This document shows, piece after piece, positions 16,862 to 25,365 of a stretch of DNA of 64,000 nt; the stretch's first letter is position 1, and each line of letters begins with the position of its first letter. Position numbers and translations under genes: made by a program. The notes under the pieces were generated by a model. The model was not told the DNA's origin, made no database searches, and was given only the letters and a program-made list of their open reading frames with translations. Source of the stretch: Levilactobacillus acidifarinae DSM 19394 = JCM 15949. Lineage in GTDB: Bacteria > Bacillota > Bacilli > Lactobacillales > Lactobacillaceae. Location: assembly GCF_001434835.1 (NCBI RefSeq), contig NZ_AZDV01000015.1, positions 25,504 through 89,503 of the forward strand. Direction: 5' to 3'.

Positions 16862-19552
16862 GTGAAAAAAGCAACCTATTTAACAGAATCAAAGACGGGT
16901 AATCAATTTTACGATATTAAAAAAGTCGCTATGGATCACGGCGTTGACTTGGAAACTTTGCCCTATACAATTAGAGTTTTGTTGGAAAATGTAGTTCGAA
17001 ATAGTCATGACGAAGATTTAGAGAACAACGTTCAGGACGTCTTAAATTGGGAAAAGAATGCGGATAAAACGGTAGATTTTTATCCGTCACGCATTATTTT
17101 GCAAGATTTGACGGGGGTACCAGCAATTGTCGATTTAGCTTCACTGCGAAGTGCTTCTGAAAAAATGGGAATGAGTCCGGAAAAAATTAATCCAGAAATT
17201 CCAGTAGATTTAGTGGTTGATCACTCTGTTCAAATTGATAAAGCCGGCAACGCGGCAGCCTTTGCTTACAACACGAAAAAGGAATTTGAACGGAATCATG
17301 AACGTTATGAAATGATTAAGTGGGCGCAAAATTCTTTTAAGAATTTTCATGCAGTGGCACCAGATACTGGAATTATTCATCAGATTAACTTGGAATATTT
17401 ATCACCGATTGTTCAGAAAAAAGTGGTCGATGGTGCAACGTTGCTTTATCCCGATAGTGTATTTGGAACAGATTCTCATACCACTATGATTAATGGGATC
17501 GGGGTCCTTGGTTGGGGTGTTGGTGGAATTGAAGCCGAAGCAGCCATGCTGGGGACAGCTTCAAGTTTTCTAATTCCAAAAGTTGTGGGGGTTCAACTGA
17601 CAGGAAAACTGCCATCTGGCGTGGTAGCAACGGATCTTGCCTTAACGATTACCAATCGATTACGACAAACTAACTTAGTTGGTAAGTTTGTTGAATACTT
17701 TGGCACAGGTTATGAACAGCTAACTGTTGCAGATCGAGCAACTATTGCGAATATGTCGCCAGAGTATGGGTCAACTTGTGGCTACTTCCCATTTGATCAA
17801 CACGCAACGGATTACTTGGAATTGACGGGACGCGATGCTGATCAAATTAAATTAGTTAATGAATACTTACATAACAATGATTTGTACTATCAAGCTGACG
17901 AGCAGGATAAAATTCAATACTCTGAAGTGATTAAAATTGATTTATCGAAGGTGACGACAAGCGTTGTCGGGCCTAAACGTCCACAAGACTTGGTTAAGTT
18001 GAATGATGTTCCTCAAGCCTTTGCGGAATCCATCTCAGCGCCCAATGGTAATCATGGATTTGGGTTAGAGCCACAAGCGCTTGACAATCATGAAGAAGTG
18101 ACATTAAGCACCGGTGAAACGGTCGACGTTCAGGCGGGAGATATTCTACTATCCGCGATTACGAGTTGCACGAATACGTCTAACCCAACGGTTTTGATTG
18201 GGGCAGCTTTGTTAGCAAAAAAGGCAGTAGAAAAGGGAATGAAGATTCCCGCCAAGTTAAAACATTCTTTTGCACCTGGTTCTCAAGCCGTCAAAGAATA
18301 TCTGGAAGCGGCTGGATTATTAACTTACCTTGATCAGTTAGGGTTTAACATTGTTGCTTTTGGTTGCACGACTTGTATTGGAAATTCCGGGAAATTAGAT
18401 CCAGCCTTGGAAGAGCTGATTGCTCGACGGAAGGATTTAGTCACGGTGGCCGTAGAGAGTGGTAATCGTAACTTCGAAAGTCGGGTTCACCCTAACATTA
18501 AGTCGAATTACTTAGCTTCGCCTATCTTAGTTGTGGCGTACTCGCTGGCAGGAAATGTCCGGGTTGATTTACAGAAGGACCCAATTGGAAAAGATCAAAA
18601 TGGTCAGGATGTTTATCTGAAAGATATTTGGCCATCTACTGAGGAAATTAATCAGTATGAAAAGAAATACGTTTCGACGGCTATCTATCGGAAGGTTTAT
18701 AACGACATTTTCAAAGGAACCAAGGAATGGAATGAACTGAAGGTTGGTCATTCGGCTACGTTTGATTGGGATGACCAGTCTACGTATATTGCTAATCCGC
18801 CGTACTTTGATGATCAGATTAAACATATTAACAAACTGCCACGCTTTAAGAATATGCGGGTCTTAGCTAAAGTTGCCGATTCCGTGACGACGGACCATAT
18901 TTCCCCTGCCGGAGCTATTTTGAAATCTACGCCGGCCGGACAGTACCTGACCAAAAAGGGGTTATCCGAAGTTGATTTTAATACCTATGGTAGTCGGCGA
19001 GGTAACCATCACGTTATGGTTCGAGGAACGTTAGCCAACTACAGTCTGCATAATCAATTGGCGAACGGCAAGCAAGGCGGTTTCACTAATTACCTACCTG
19101 AAAACAAATTAACCACCATTTATGAAGCCAGTCAGAAGTATCAAGCGGCAGAAACGGAATTACTGGTGATTGCCGGTAAGGACTATGGCATGGGATCTTC
19201 TCGTGATTGGGCGGCCAAGGGTGTGAAACTCTTGGGGGTTAAAGCCGTAATTGCCGAATCCTTCGAACGGATTCATCGGTCTAATCTGGTCATGATGGGA
19301 GTAGTTCCTCTGCAATTTAAAGCGGGAGAAAGTGCGGAAACGCTTGGTCTAACAGGAAAAGAAACGTATGATATCGCTATTCCAGATAACTTGAAACCAG
19401 ATCAGGATATTCAGGTCACGGCAGTGGATGACCATGGCAATACGACAACCTTTACAACGACACTACGGTTTGACTCACAAGACGATATTGATGATTATCG
19501 TTTCGGTGGTATCTTGAATAAGGTCCTCGATCGGAAAGTCAACGAAGATTAG
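16862..19552 (+). CDS. acnA: Aconitate hydratase A
   Basis: An 896-residue cytosolic aconitase of the AcnA/IRP1 type, interconverting citrate and isocitrate with a [4Fe-4S] cluster. The cluster ligands are Cys436 (SAITSCTNTSNP), Cys502 and Cys505 (GCTTCIGNSG). The N-terminal catalytic domains contain LQDLTGVPAIVDLASLR (80-96) and DSHTTMINGIGVLGWGVGG; the swivel domain carries GMGSSRDWAAKG. Full length for the family. Start is GTG after GAAGAAGGAAG. The gene is visibly poorer in GC than its neighbours (43% in 17401-17460 versus 57% in citF 7381-7440, counted by hand) and uses more A/T-ending codons. Aconitase is uncommon in lactobacilli. It is co-transcribed with an AEC transporter; no citrate synthase or isocitrate dehydrogenase is nearby. 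Confidence 0.95.
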   Translation: MKKATYLTESKTGNQFYDIKKVAMDHGVDLETLPYTIRVLLENVVRNSHDEDLENNVQDVLNWEKNADKTVDFYPSRIILQDLTGVPAIVDLASLRSASEKMGMSPEKINPEIPVDLVVDHSVQIDKAGNAAAFAYNTKKEFERNHERYEMIKWAQNSFKNFHAVAPDTGIIHQINLEYLSPIVQKKVVDGATLLYPDSVFGTDSHTTMINGIGVLGWGVGGIEAEAAMLGTASSFLIPKVVGVQLTGKLPSGVVATDLALTITNRLRQTNLVGKFVEYFGTGYEQLTVADRATIANMSPEYGSTCGYFPFDQHATDYLELTGRDADQIKLVNEYLHNNDLYYQADEQDKIQYSEVIKIDLSKVTTSVVGPKRPQDLVKLNDVPQAFAESISAPNGNHGFGLEPQALDNHEEVTLSTGETVDVQAGDILLSAITSCTNTSNPTVLIGAALLAKKAVEKGMKIPAKLKHSFAPGSQAVKEYLEAAGLLTYLDQLGFNIVAFGCTTCIGNSGKLDPALEELIARRKDLVTVAVESGNRNFESRVHPNIKSNYLASPILVVAYSLAGNVRVDLQKDPIGKDQNGQDVYLKDIWPSTEEINQYEKKYVSTAIYRKVYNDIFKGTKEWNELKVGHSATFDWDDQSTYIANPPYFDDQIKHINKLPRFKNMRVLAKVADSVTTDHISPAGAILKSTPAGQYLTKKGLSEVDFNTYGSRRGNHHVMVRGTLANYSLHNQLANGKQGGFTNYLPENKLTTIYEASQKYQAAETELLVIAGKDYGMGSSRDWAAKGVKLLGVKAVIAESFERIHRSNLVMMGVVPLQFKAGESAETLGLTGKETYDIAIPDNLKPDQDIQVTAVDDHGNTTTFTTTLRFDSQDDIDDYRFGGILNKVLDRKVNED

Positions 19553-19568
19553 GCCGGAGGCGACAAAA

Positions 19569-20489
19569 ATGATTGGAACTTTGATTTTCGCGTTACTTCC
19601 CATCGTTGTAACTATTGCGTTGGGGATGTACGCTGCAAAAATTGGCGATTTTGGAGAAAAAGATAGTCAAAAGTTAACTCATTTAGTTCTGCACTATGCC
19701 TTACCCATGAATATTTTTGCGGGAATCTGGGGGACACCACGAAAAGTGATCATTGCAGATATTCCGTTGGCTTGCTGGATTGTTGTGGGGATGCTAGGTT
19801 CTTATCTTCTGGTTTGGTTCTTCTTGAAAAAAGTACGTCATGTTGATGAATCAATTTCCGTTTTACGGGCGCTATCAATTGCGGATCCATCTGTTCCATT
19901 TATTGGATCAGCCATTTTACCACTGCTATTTGCTGAATCCATTGCTTCAATTGATATTGGGATTAGTACTTTAATGATTAACGTTGTCCTGTTGCCAATC
20001 ATATTTGCACAGATGGCCTCCATTAGTGGGGAACATGTTACGTTTGGTGCGCGAGTTAAACAGACTTTGAAGAAACCACTAGTTTTTTCGGCGCTGTCAG
20101 CATTTATTCTCTCTATGCTGGGATTACAAATTCCAGAACAACTCGTTAACACGTTTACGGTTTTAGGGAAGTCTTCAGGTGGTTTAGCAATGTTCGCAAC
20201 GGGGATTATTCTTTATAGCCGGGATTTGAAGTTGACGCGTCAAATTACAATCAATACGTTAGCCAAAAATATTGTCGTACCTTGTGTGATTTGGGGACTG
20301 ATGGTGCTTCTACGAATGCCAGATGATGTTATCCGGGTCGCCGTTGTCACGTTAGCCATTCCAACGGCAACGATGCCAACCAGTTTAGCAATCAAGTACA
20401 AGTCTGGGGAAGCCGAAATGGCGTCAACTCAATTCTATACGACAATCTTTGCGGTCGTTTCTTTGAGTTTCTTCATGTTAATTCTCTAG
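19569..20489 (+). CDS. AEC-family transporter (possible malate/citrate permease)
   Basis: A 306-residue membrane protein of the auxin efflux carrier (AEC) family with about ten hydrophobic helices split into two halves, beginning MIGTLIFALLPIVVTIALGMYAAKIGDF. Members in lactic acid bacteria include MleP-type malate permeases and citrate carriers. It starts 16 bases after acnA behind CGGAGG, shares its low GC and ends at its own terminator, so both were probably acquired and are expressed together. Transport of citrate or another tricarboxylic acid is an inference from that pairing. Confidence 0.85.
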   Translation: MIGTLIFALLPIVVTIALGMYAAKIGDFGEKDSQKLTHLVLHYALPMNIFAGIWGTPRKVIIADIPLACWIVVGMLGSYLLVWFFLKKVRHVDESISVLRALSIADPSVPFIGSAILPLLFAESIASIDIGISTLMINVVLLPIIFAQMASISGEHVTFGARVKQTLKKPLVFSALSAFILSMLGLQIPEQLVNTFTVLGKSSGGLAMFATGIILYSRDLKLTRQITINTLAKNIVVPCVIWGLMVLLRMPDDVIRVAVVTLAIPTATMPTSLAIKYKSGEAEMASTQFYTTIFAVVSLSFFMLIL

Positions 20490-20500
20490 TAGTTAAATAA

Positions 20501-20535
20501 AAGAAATCCAGTCTTAAGCGGCTGGATTTCTTTTT
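20501..20535. terminator. Terminator between AEC transporter and convergent gene
   Basis: AAGAAATCCAG and CTGGATTTCTTTTT pair around TCTTAAGCGG; the hairpin has A/T runs on both sides and can serve both convergent genes. Confidence 0.88.
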
Positions 20536-20541
20536 GTCTGA

Positions 20542-21429
20542 TTATGATTGTACGTAGACTTGGGCAAATTCCTGAGCAAAATCGGTCAACTTAGTGGGGC
20601 CTAATACGGGCCGGTGAGCCCGATAGTCGGCGTAAAAGTCGTGATCACGTTCGTACGCGGTGGTTTTGACGTACTGGGTCGCAAATTCCGTGGGCATGCC
20701 GGCTTGGGTGAGGTTAGTCAACATGGTGGCGTCACTGATCTGAACGGCTTTAAGGTCTGGAAGGCCGATGGCGGTTCCTAAACTGGCCGCAACTTCGGTA
20801 AAACTCCGTTCGTCACTAGCCACGTACTGGCTGGTCACACCGGCAGCCGGGGCCGTTAGCGCCTGAGCGACTACGGGGGCGATATCCTGTGGCGCCACCC
20901 AAGAGTTACGTTGGGTCAGATCGCTGTTGGTGTAAATGACGTGATCGTGTTGAATACTGGTTAGGTTATTGAAGAGGTTATAGAACATCCCGGTCGGCCG
21001 AATGAACGTCAGGTTCACGCCAGAAAGTTCGTGCGTCAAGACGCTTTCGATGATGTTATAGATGTGTAATGAGCCCACCTCAGGTCCCAAGTTGGCGCCC
21101 ACACTACTGAGATTGACCACCCGGGTGACGCCAGCCGCCCGTACGGCGTTGGCGTACAAGTCGGCCTGTTGCCGGCCGGCAGCAAAGAGGTCATTGCCGC
21201 CCGTTGCGTTGGTGATCATCAAATAAACGGCGTCGGCGCCGGTAAAGGTCCGGGTCAAAAAGGTCTGGTCGGCAATGCTGCCGATGGCGGGGGTGGCGCC
21301 TAATGCACGGATGGCGGTTTGACGCTGCGGGCTGTGACTGATAACGGTCACGGCGTGGTGGGCGGCAACCAATTGCTGCACTAGGGGACGGTTAATGTGG
21401 CCTAACGAGCCGGTTAAAACAATTTTCAT
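20542..21429 (-). CDS. NmrA-like NAD(P)-binding protein
   Basis: A 295-residue atypical short-chain dehydrogenase of the NmrA/quinone-oxidoreductase-2 type. The N-terminal dinucleotide-binding loop reads MKIVLTGSLGHINRPLVQQL, and VVNLSSVGANLG and TFIRPTGMFYN are typical of the family. Such proteins are NAD(P)H-dependent reductases or redox-sensing proteins. It is transcribed divergently from a TetR regulator across a perfect 20-base inverted repeat, which strongly suggests that TetR controls it, possibly in answer to an electrophile or quinone. The substrate is not known. Confidence 0.83.
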   Translation of the reverse strand: MKIVLTGSLGHINRPLVQQLVAAHHAVTVISHSPQRQTAIRALGATPAIGSIADQTFLTRTFTGADAVYLMITNATGGNDLFAAGRQQADLYANAVRAAGVTRVVNLSSVGANLGPEVGSLHIYNIIESVLTHELSGVNLTFIRPTGMFYNLFNNLTSIQHDHVIYTNSDLTQRNSWVAPQDIAPVVAQALTAPAAGVTSQYVASDERSFTEVAASLGTAIGLPDLKAVQISDATMLTNLTQAGMPTEFATQYVKTTAYERDHDFYADYRAHRPVLGPTKLTDFAQEFAQVYVQS

Positions 21430-21451
21430 AATTGCGGACTTCCTTTTTTAT

Positions 21452-21506
21452 AAAATATAAGTCTATCTTTTAACTGCGACCATTATAAAAGATAGACTTA
21501 TATTTT
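21452..21506. promoter_or_regulatory. Divergent operator for the TetR/NmrA pair
   Basis: Perfect 20-base inverted arms AAAATATAAGTCTATCTTTT (21452-21471) and its complement (21487-21506) are separated by 15 bases. Copies in opposite orientation in a divergent promoter are typical of a TetR-family repressor binding two sites. TATAAT (21516-21521) lies just beyond on the tetR side. Confidence 0.82.
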
Positions 21507-21554
21507 GTCAACGCCTATAATTGACTTAACTAAATTTTACGGAGGTCGTTGCGC

Positions 21555-22151
21555 ATGAAACCTAAAGACGAACAGAAACATCACCGCATTCTCACCGCCG
21601 CCATCACCATTCTGGCGCGGGGCGGGTTAGCGAACTTTTCGACCACTAAGGTGGCCAAACTGGCAGGGGTTCCCCAATCCAACCTCTACATTTATTTTGC
21701 CAACAAACAAGCATTACTAGACGCCGTATACGTAACGACCGTCCACCAACAAAGTGTGGCAGTGACGGCGGCGTTAGAGCCACAGGCGTCTTTGGTCACC
21801 CAGTTAGCAACCAGCGTGACGGCACTGTATCGGTTTGCCACGGCGTACCCGGAGGCGGCCGGGGTGATTCGGCTGTTAACGGCCGACCAGCAGTTTAAGC
21901 TGATGACGACGGCTAAGGCTGAAGATCCGGCTAATCAGCAAATTCAAACGTTACTGGCGACGGGGGTGCGTCAGGGGATTTTACGACCGGGGGGCCTTAA
22001 TTTATTACGGTATTTTCTAACCGATCCGGTGTACCATTACGCGGAGTTACCGCAGAGTGATGAAGCGGGATTACCCGTACTCACCCAAATGATTCTGGGG
22101 GCCGTCCTGCAACCAGACGTTTATCAGCAATGGGTGTTAAACCAGCGATAG
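21555..22151 (+). CDS. TetR-family repressor
   Basis: A 198-residue TetR-type regulator. The N-terminal DNA-binding domain is clear: HHRILTAAITILARGGLANFSTTKVAKLAGVPQSNLYIYFANKQALLDAVY (about residues 9-59). The C-terminal ligand domain is not conserved enough to suggest a ligand. ATG 21555 follows GGAGG by 9 bases; a TTG two codons earlier is less likely. It probably autoregulates and represses the divergent NmrA-like gene through the 21452-21506 dyad. Four small membrane protein genes start 58 bases downstream and could be in the same regulon. Confidence 0.88.
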   Translation: MKPKDEQKHHRILTAAITILARGGLANFSTTKVAKLAGVPQSNLYIYFANKQALLDAVYVTTVHQQSVAVTAALEPQASLVTQLATSVTALYRFATAYPEAAGVIRLLTADQQFKLMTTAKAEDPANQQIQTLLATGVRQGILRPGGLNLLRYFLTDPVYHYAELPQSDEAGLPVLTQMILGAVLQPDVYQQWVLNQR

Positions 22152-22209
22152 AACGACCCTTTTTTCGACACGGGTTGGTATGCTAAACTAATTAATGAGG
22201 AGGGATAAC

Positions 22210-22620
22210 ATGCAACGACGAACTTGGGTGACCGCTTTAGCCGGGATCATTGGGCTGGGCGTGATTAGTTTTTTTAGTTTCAACTTGGCTTATAGCTTGC
22301 CCGTTAAGGTGGGCACTTTCGTAGGACTAGTGTTGTGCCTGGGGTACATCCTGTGGTTCTGCCTCAAGGTTGCCCCGACCTACCCGCAGAAGTGGTGGCA
22401 ACGTAACTTCCACCCGTTACAGGAACTGGCGGTGGTGATCATCATCGGGGTGTTCTGGCTGATCAGCGATAGCCTAAAAACGCCGCTCACGGCCTTCTCG
22501 TTTAACCTGTGGCACGTGGCGGACTTCATTAGCTGGATGCTGGTGGTCACGACCGGGATCTTAGGGGTGACGCAGGTCGATTACCGGCGGCGCCTCAAGG
22601 GCAGTCGCGAAGATCGGTAG
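22210..22620 (+). CDS. Unknown membrane protein (first of four)
   Basis: A 136-residue protein I do not recognise, with four probable membrane helices (about residues 8-24, 34-53, 70-88 and 104-122) and a basic C-terminal tail (YRRRLKGSREDR). ATG 22210 follows GAGGAGGG; an upstream in-frame ATG at 22195 would place the ribosome binding site inside the gene. It heads a run of four short membrane protein genes that end at the terminator at 23715, so they probably form one operon. Confidence 0.75.
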   Translation: MQRRTWVTALAGIIGLGVISFFSFNLAYSLPVKVGTFVGLVLCLGYILWFCLKVAPTYPQKWWQRNFHPLQELAVVIIIGVFWLISDSLKTPLTAFSFNLWHVADFISWMLVVTTGILGVTQVDYRRRLKGSREDR

Positions 22621-22650
22621 TCTAACTTAGGGGACGGAGGTAACTTTAAA

Positions 22651-22890
22651 ATGCTTAAATATCATCTCTTCTGGCGAGAAGTGCTCGACCAAGTGGAACT
22701 GCTGTGGGTCGTGACGATTCCCGTGACGTTCGTGCTTAAGGGCGTGATGGATCTGGTGACGCAAGGCCAGTACTTTTGGTGGCACTACATCCAACTATTT
22801 GCGGACGTTACGTTGGGTAGTGCGGTGTGTTTCACGCTAACGACGGCGCTGAGTCACTGGTACCGTCACGGCCATTCGAAGACGAAGTAG
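22651..22890 (+). CDS. Unknown small membrane protein (second of four)
   Basis: A 79-residue protein with two hydrophobic segments (about 17-35 and 46-67) and a His/Lys-rich C-terminus. A good ribosome binding site, GGACGGAGG, precedes the ATG. It lies 30 bases after the previous gene and 9 before the next. No family recognised. Confidence 0.7.
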   Translation: MLKYHLFWREVLDQVELLWVVTIPVTFVLKGVMDLVTQGQYFWWHYIQLFADVTLGSAVCFTLTTALSHWYRHGHSKTK

Positions 22891-22899
22891 GGGGATTTT

Positions 22900-23307
22900 A
22901 TGGGGAGAAAATGGCAACGCTGGGGACTTTTGACCACGGGAATTTTATTGCCGGTGGTCGCTAGCGTGCTTCGACAGATTAACGGGGTTAAGTTACAACT
23001 AGTTCTGGCGATGACGATGCTGGTGGTGAATGTTTACGGCGCTTTGGTGATTAGTGACCCGAAACGCCCCCTGGCCGACTTTGGTTGGGCAAAGCATCGG
23101 AGTAATGCTTTAGAGTTTTGTACATATTTAGGGCTGGAAATCGTCGTTGCTCTGGGGCTGATCTTCTGGTTACCGTCGCCTCAGTCCGGCGGAATAATTG
23201 ACATCTTAGCGGCGTTTCAATTCTTTTATTCGTCGTTAATTTTGTTAGAGGCCGGGTTCGTTAAAGCGATTCGAACCCGCTACCCGGATGGGGGCCGGCG
23301 CCGATGA
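22900..23307 (+). CDS. Unknown membrane protein (third of four)
   Basis: A 135-residue protein with about four hydrophobic segments (roughly 8-24, 31-51, 71-91 and 98-118) and a basic end, RTRYPDGGRRR. Its stop overlaps the start of the following gene (ATGA), so translation of the two is coupled. The ribosome binding site is GTAGGGGG. No family recognised. Its size and layout resemble those of the next protein, which may indicate that the two form a heteromeric complex or arose by an old duplication; I cannot show homology by eye. Confidence 0.72.
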   Translation: MGRKWQRWGLLTTGILLPVVASVLRQINGVKLQLVLAMTMLVVNVYGALVISDPKRPLADFGWAKHRSNALEFCTYLGLEIVVALGLIFWLPSPQSGGIIDILAAFQFFYSSLILLEAGFVKAIRTRYPDGGRRR

Positions 23308-23711
23308 ACCTAACGGAAAAGTTAGCGTGGGGGTTAGCCGTGAGCGTCGGGACGGCCCTGTTTTTTGGTTTTGGCGTCAAGGGGACTTGGTTCGTACGAC
23401 TGCTTTGGACCGGTTTCGTATTGCTGGTCAATGGGAGCGCTGCTGGGATCATTGCGCGTTACTGGGACTGGCTGAGTGATACGCGTCGGACCCATCAGAG
23501 CGATACGGACCGCTTAGATGAATTCTTCTTTACGTACGTCTTATTTATCATTCCAGATATTCTCTTTTTTGGGGTGGCAAGCTCGTGGTTCACCGCCTTT
23601 TTGTGGCGGGTGCTGTGGGACGGAACCATGTTACTCTGTGGCGTGGCCCTGTTACTGGATATGGAGTTCATCTATTATCGAGTCGTGCGCCATCAACCAC
23701 CGCGGCAATAA
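23304..23711 (+). CDS. Unknown membrane protein (fourth of four)
   Basis: A 135-residue protein with four hydrophobic segments (about 7-24, 30-50, 74-92 and 99-121) and a hydrophilic loop WLSDTRRTHQSDTDRLDE in the middle. It overlaps the preceding gene by four bases (ATGA) and is followed at once by a strong terminator. No family recognised. Confidence 0.72.
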   Translation: MNLTEKLAWGLAVSVGTALFFGFGVKGTWFVRLLWTGFVLLVNGSAAGIIARYWDWLSDTRRTHQSDTDRLDEFFFTYVLFIIPDILFFGVASSWFTAFLWRVLWDGTMLLCGVALLLDMEFIYYRVVRHQPPRQ

Positions 23712-23714
23712 CGT

Positions 23715-23754
23715 AAAAACCGGACCATCCCTGCACGGGGTGATCCGGTTTTTT
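23715..23754. terminator. Terminator between the membrane-protein cluster and the purine permease
   Basis: AAAACCGGACCATCCC and GGGGTGATCCGGTTTTTT pair around TGCAC. It lies between convergent genes and works in the plus direction; A-run on the left lets it work in reverse as well. Confidence 0.88.
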
Positions 23755-23769
23755 AGGCAATTAGCCTGA

Positions 23770-25080
23770 TTATTTAGCGTTTAAAATCCAGAGGAACAGG
23801 ACGAAGACGACGGCCAAGCCGTACATCATTGCGCCGACCTCCTTGCCACGCTTAGCGGCAATCATGGTCAGCGGGTAGGTGATGAACCCTAACGCGATCC
23901 CGTCGGAGATACTGTAGGTCAGCGGCATGCCCAGCACAATCAAGAAGGCGGGAGCGGCTACTTCGAACTTTTCCCAGTGGATGTTCTTTAAGGATTGGGC
24001 CATCAACACCCCGACGATAATCAGGGCGGGCGCGGTGACTTGGCTGGTCACGACGGCCAGCAACGGGGAGAAGAAGGCCCCGAAGATGAACAGAATCCCG
24101 GTGGTGATGGCGGTAAAGCCGGTCCGACCACCCACGGCGATCCCCGCGGAGGATTCCACGAAGGCGCCCATTGGCGAGGTCCCTAACAACGAACCGACCA
24201 CCATGGTACTGGAATCGGCCATCAGGGCTTTCCCAATCCGGGGTAGCTTGTTGTTCTTGACCAGGCCAGCCTGTTCGGCCAACCCGACCAGCGTCCCGGT
24301 GGTGTCAAAGAAGGTGACCAGTAAGAAGGTCAGGACCACCACCATGAGTTGCAGGGAGTTGATGCTGCCGGCGTGGGTCAACCCGACCATGAACGTCGAA
24401 CTGATACTTGGGACGCCGGAAATGATTTGATGCGGCATCGGAATCAGCCCGGTGACCAGACCTAAGATCGAGTTGGCAATCATCCCGATGAAGATGGCTC
24501 CGGGAATCCGGGCACTCATCAGAATCAGGGTCACTAACAGGCCGAAGATGGTCAACCAGGTGCTGCCGACGTGTAAGGAACCTAACGTCAAGAAGGTCGA
24601 CTTATCAGCTTGAACGATGCCCCCTTCGCTAAGACCGATGAAGGCAATGAACAAGCCAATCCCGGCACTGATGGCCATTTTGAGGTCACGGGGGATGGCG
24701 TCAACCACCTTTTCCCGTAACTTGAAGGCCGTTAAAATCATGAATAAGATGGAGGCCACGAACACCCCGGCCAGCGCCGTTTCCCACGGCACCTTCATCC
24801 CAATGACCACGGAGTAGGCGAAGAAGGCGTTAATCCCCAGACTCGCGGAAATGGCGATGGGGTAGTTGGCGAGAATCCCCATCAGGAAACATCCAAAGGC
24901 GGAGGCAAAGGCCGTTGCGGTAAACACGGCCCCCTGATTGATCCCAGAAGCCCCTAAGACCTGGGGATTGACGAACAGAATGTAGGCCATGGAGACGAAG
25001 GTGGTTAACCCCGCCAGCATTTCGGTCTTAAAATTCGTTCCGTTTTCCTTAAAGTGAAAATACTCGGCAATTCGTTGCAT
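23770..25080 (-). CDS. AzgA/PbuG-type purine permease (NCS2)
   Basis: A 436-residue membrane protein of the NCS2 superfamily, AzgA-like branch, which imports hypoxanthine, guanine or adenine by proton symport. The N-terminus (YFHFKENGTNFKTEMLAGLTTFVSMAYILFVNP) and FFDTTGTLVGLAEQAGL are characteristic of this branch, and about 12-14 helices follow. The start ATG 25080 is 8 bases after AAGGAG; a GTG at 25089 also lies in frame. The leader contains a PurBox-like dyad rather than a recognisable purine riboswitch, which suggests PurR control. Confidence 0.9.
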   Translation of the reverse strand: MQRIAEYFHFKENGTNFKTEMLAGLTTFVSMAYILFVNPQVLGASGINQGAVFTATAFASAFGCFLMGILANYPIAISASLGINAFFAYSVVIGMKVPWETALAGVFVASILFMILTAFKLREKVVDAIPRDLKMAISAGIGLFIAFIGLSEGGIVQADKSTFLTLGSLHVGSTWLTIFGLLVTLILMSARIPGAIFIGMIANSILGLVTGLIPMPHQIISGVPSISSTFMVGLTHAGSINSLQLMVVVLTFLLVTFFDTTGTLVGLAEQAGLVKNNKLPRIGKALMADSSTMVVGSLLGTSPMGAFVESSAGIAVGGRTGFTAITTGILFIFGAFFSPLLAVVTSQVTAPALIIVGVLMAQSLKNIHWEKFEVAAPAFLIVLGMPLTYSISDGIALGFITYPLTMIAAKRGKEVGAMMYGLAVVFVLFLWILNAK

Positions 25081-25106
25081 ACTGTGCACTCCTTAAATCA
25101 ATAGTA

Positions 25107-25191
25107 AAACCCGAACGTTTATTGAAATAGTTCGGGTTTATTCGTTCTCTCTTTACTTAAGTAGTGTATCACACCCACCAAATGATTACAA
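25107..25191 (-). promoter_or_regulatory. Purine permease promoter and PurBox-like dyad
   Basis: On the minus strand a promoter TTGTAA (25191-25186), 17 bases, TACACT (25168-25163) is followed by AAACCCGAAC (25139-25130), 13 bases and GTTCGGGTTT (25116-25107). The CCGAAC/GTTCGG arms match the core of the Bacillus/Lactococcus PurBox (AWWWCCGAACWWT); the arm AAACCCGAACTAT matches 12 of 13 positions. The hairpin could also act as an attenuator, but the T run after it is only four bases long. Confidence 0.6.
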
Positions 25192-25265
25192 TTCCGAATT
25201 ACGATTTTTATATAAAAACGATTGTTCGTAAATAGACCGAATGGGTTTAAGGGATTGACCCCTTA

Positions 25266-25332
25266 AAAAAAGCTCGGCACAGTATCACGGTCTACGAGAA
25301 AAATTCGTGAAGACCGTGACGCTGTGCCGAGC
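25266..25332 (-). terminator. Long-stem terminator of the aldo-keto reductase gene
   Basis: GCTCGGCACAG (25272-25282) pairs with CTGTGCCGAGC (25322-25332), and inside it TCACGGTCT (25285-25293) pairs with AGACCGTGA (25311-25319). Read on the minus strand, the stem is followed by TTTTTT. Confidence 0.9.
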
Positions 25333-25365
25333 CTAATCTAAGTAAGTGGGGACGTGCAAAATCAG

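Noticed and set aside
25090..25260. Purine riboswitch before the permease
   Set aside because: The conserved loop and junction motifs of purine riboswitches are not found; the dyad fits PurBoxes better.
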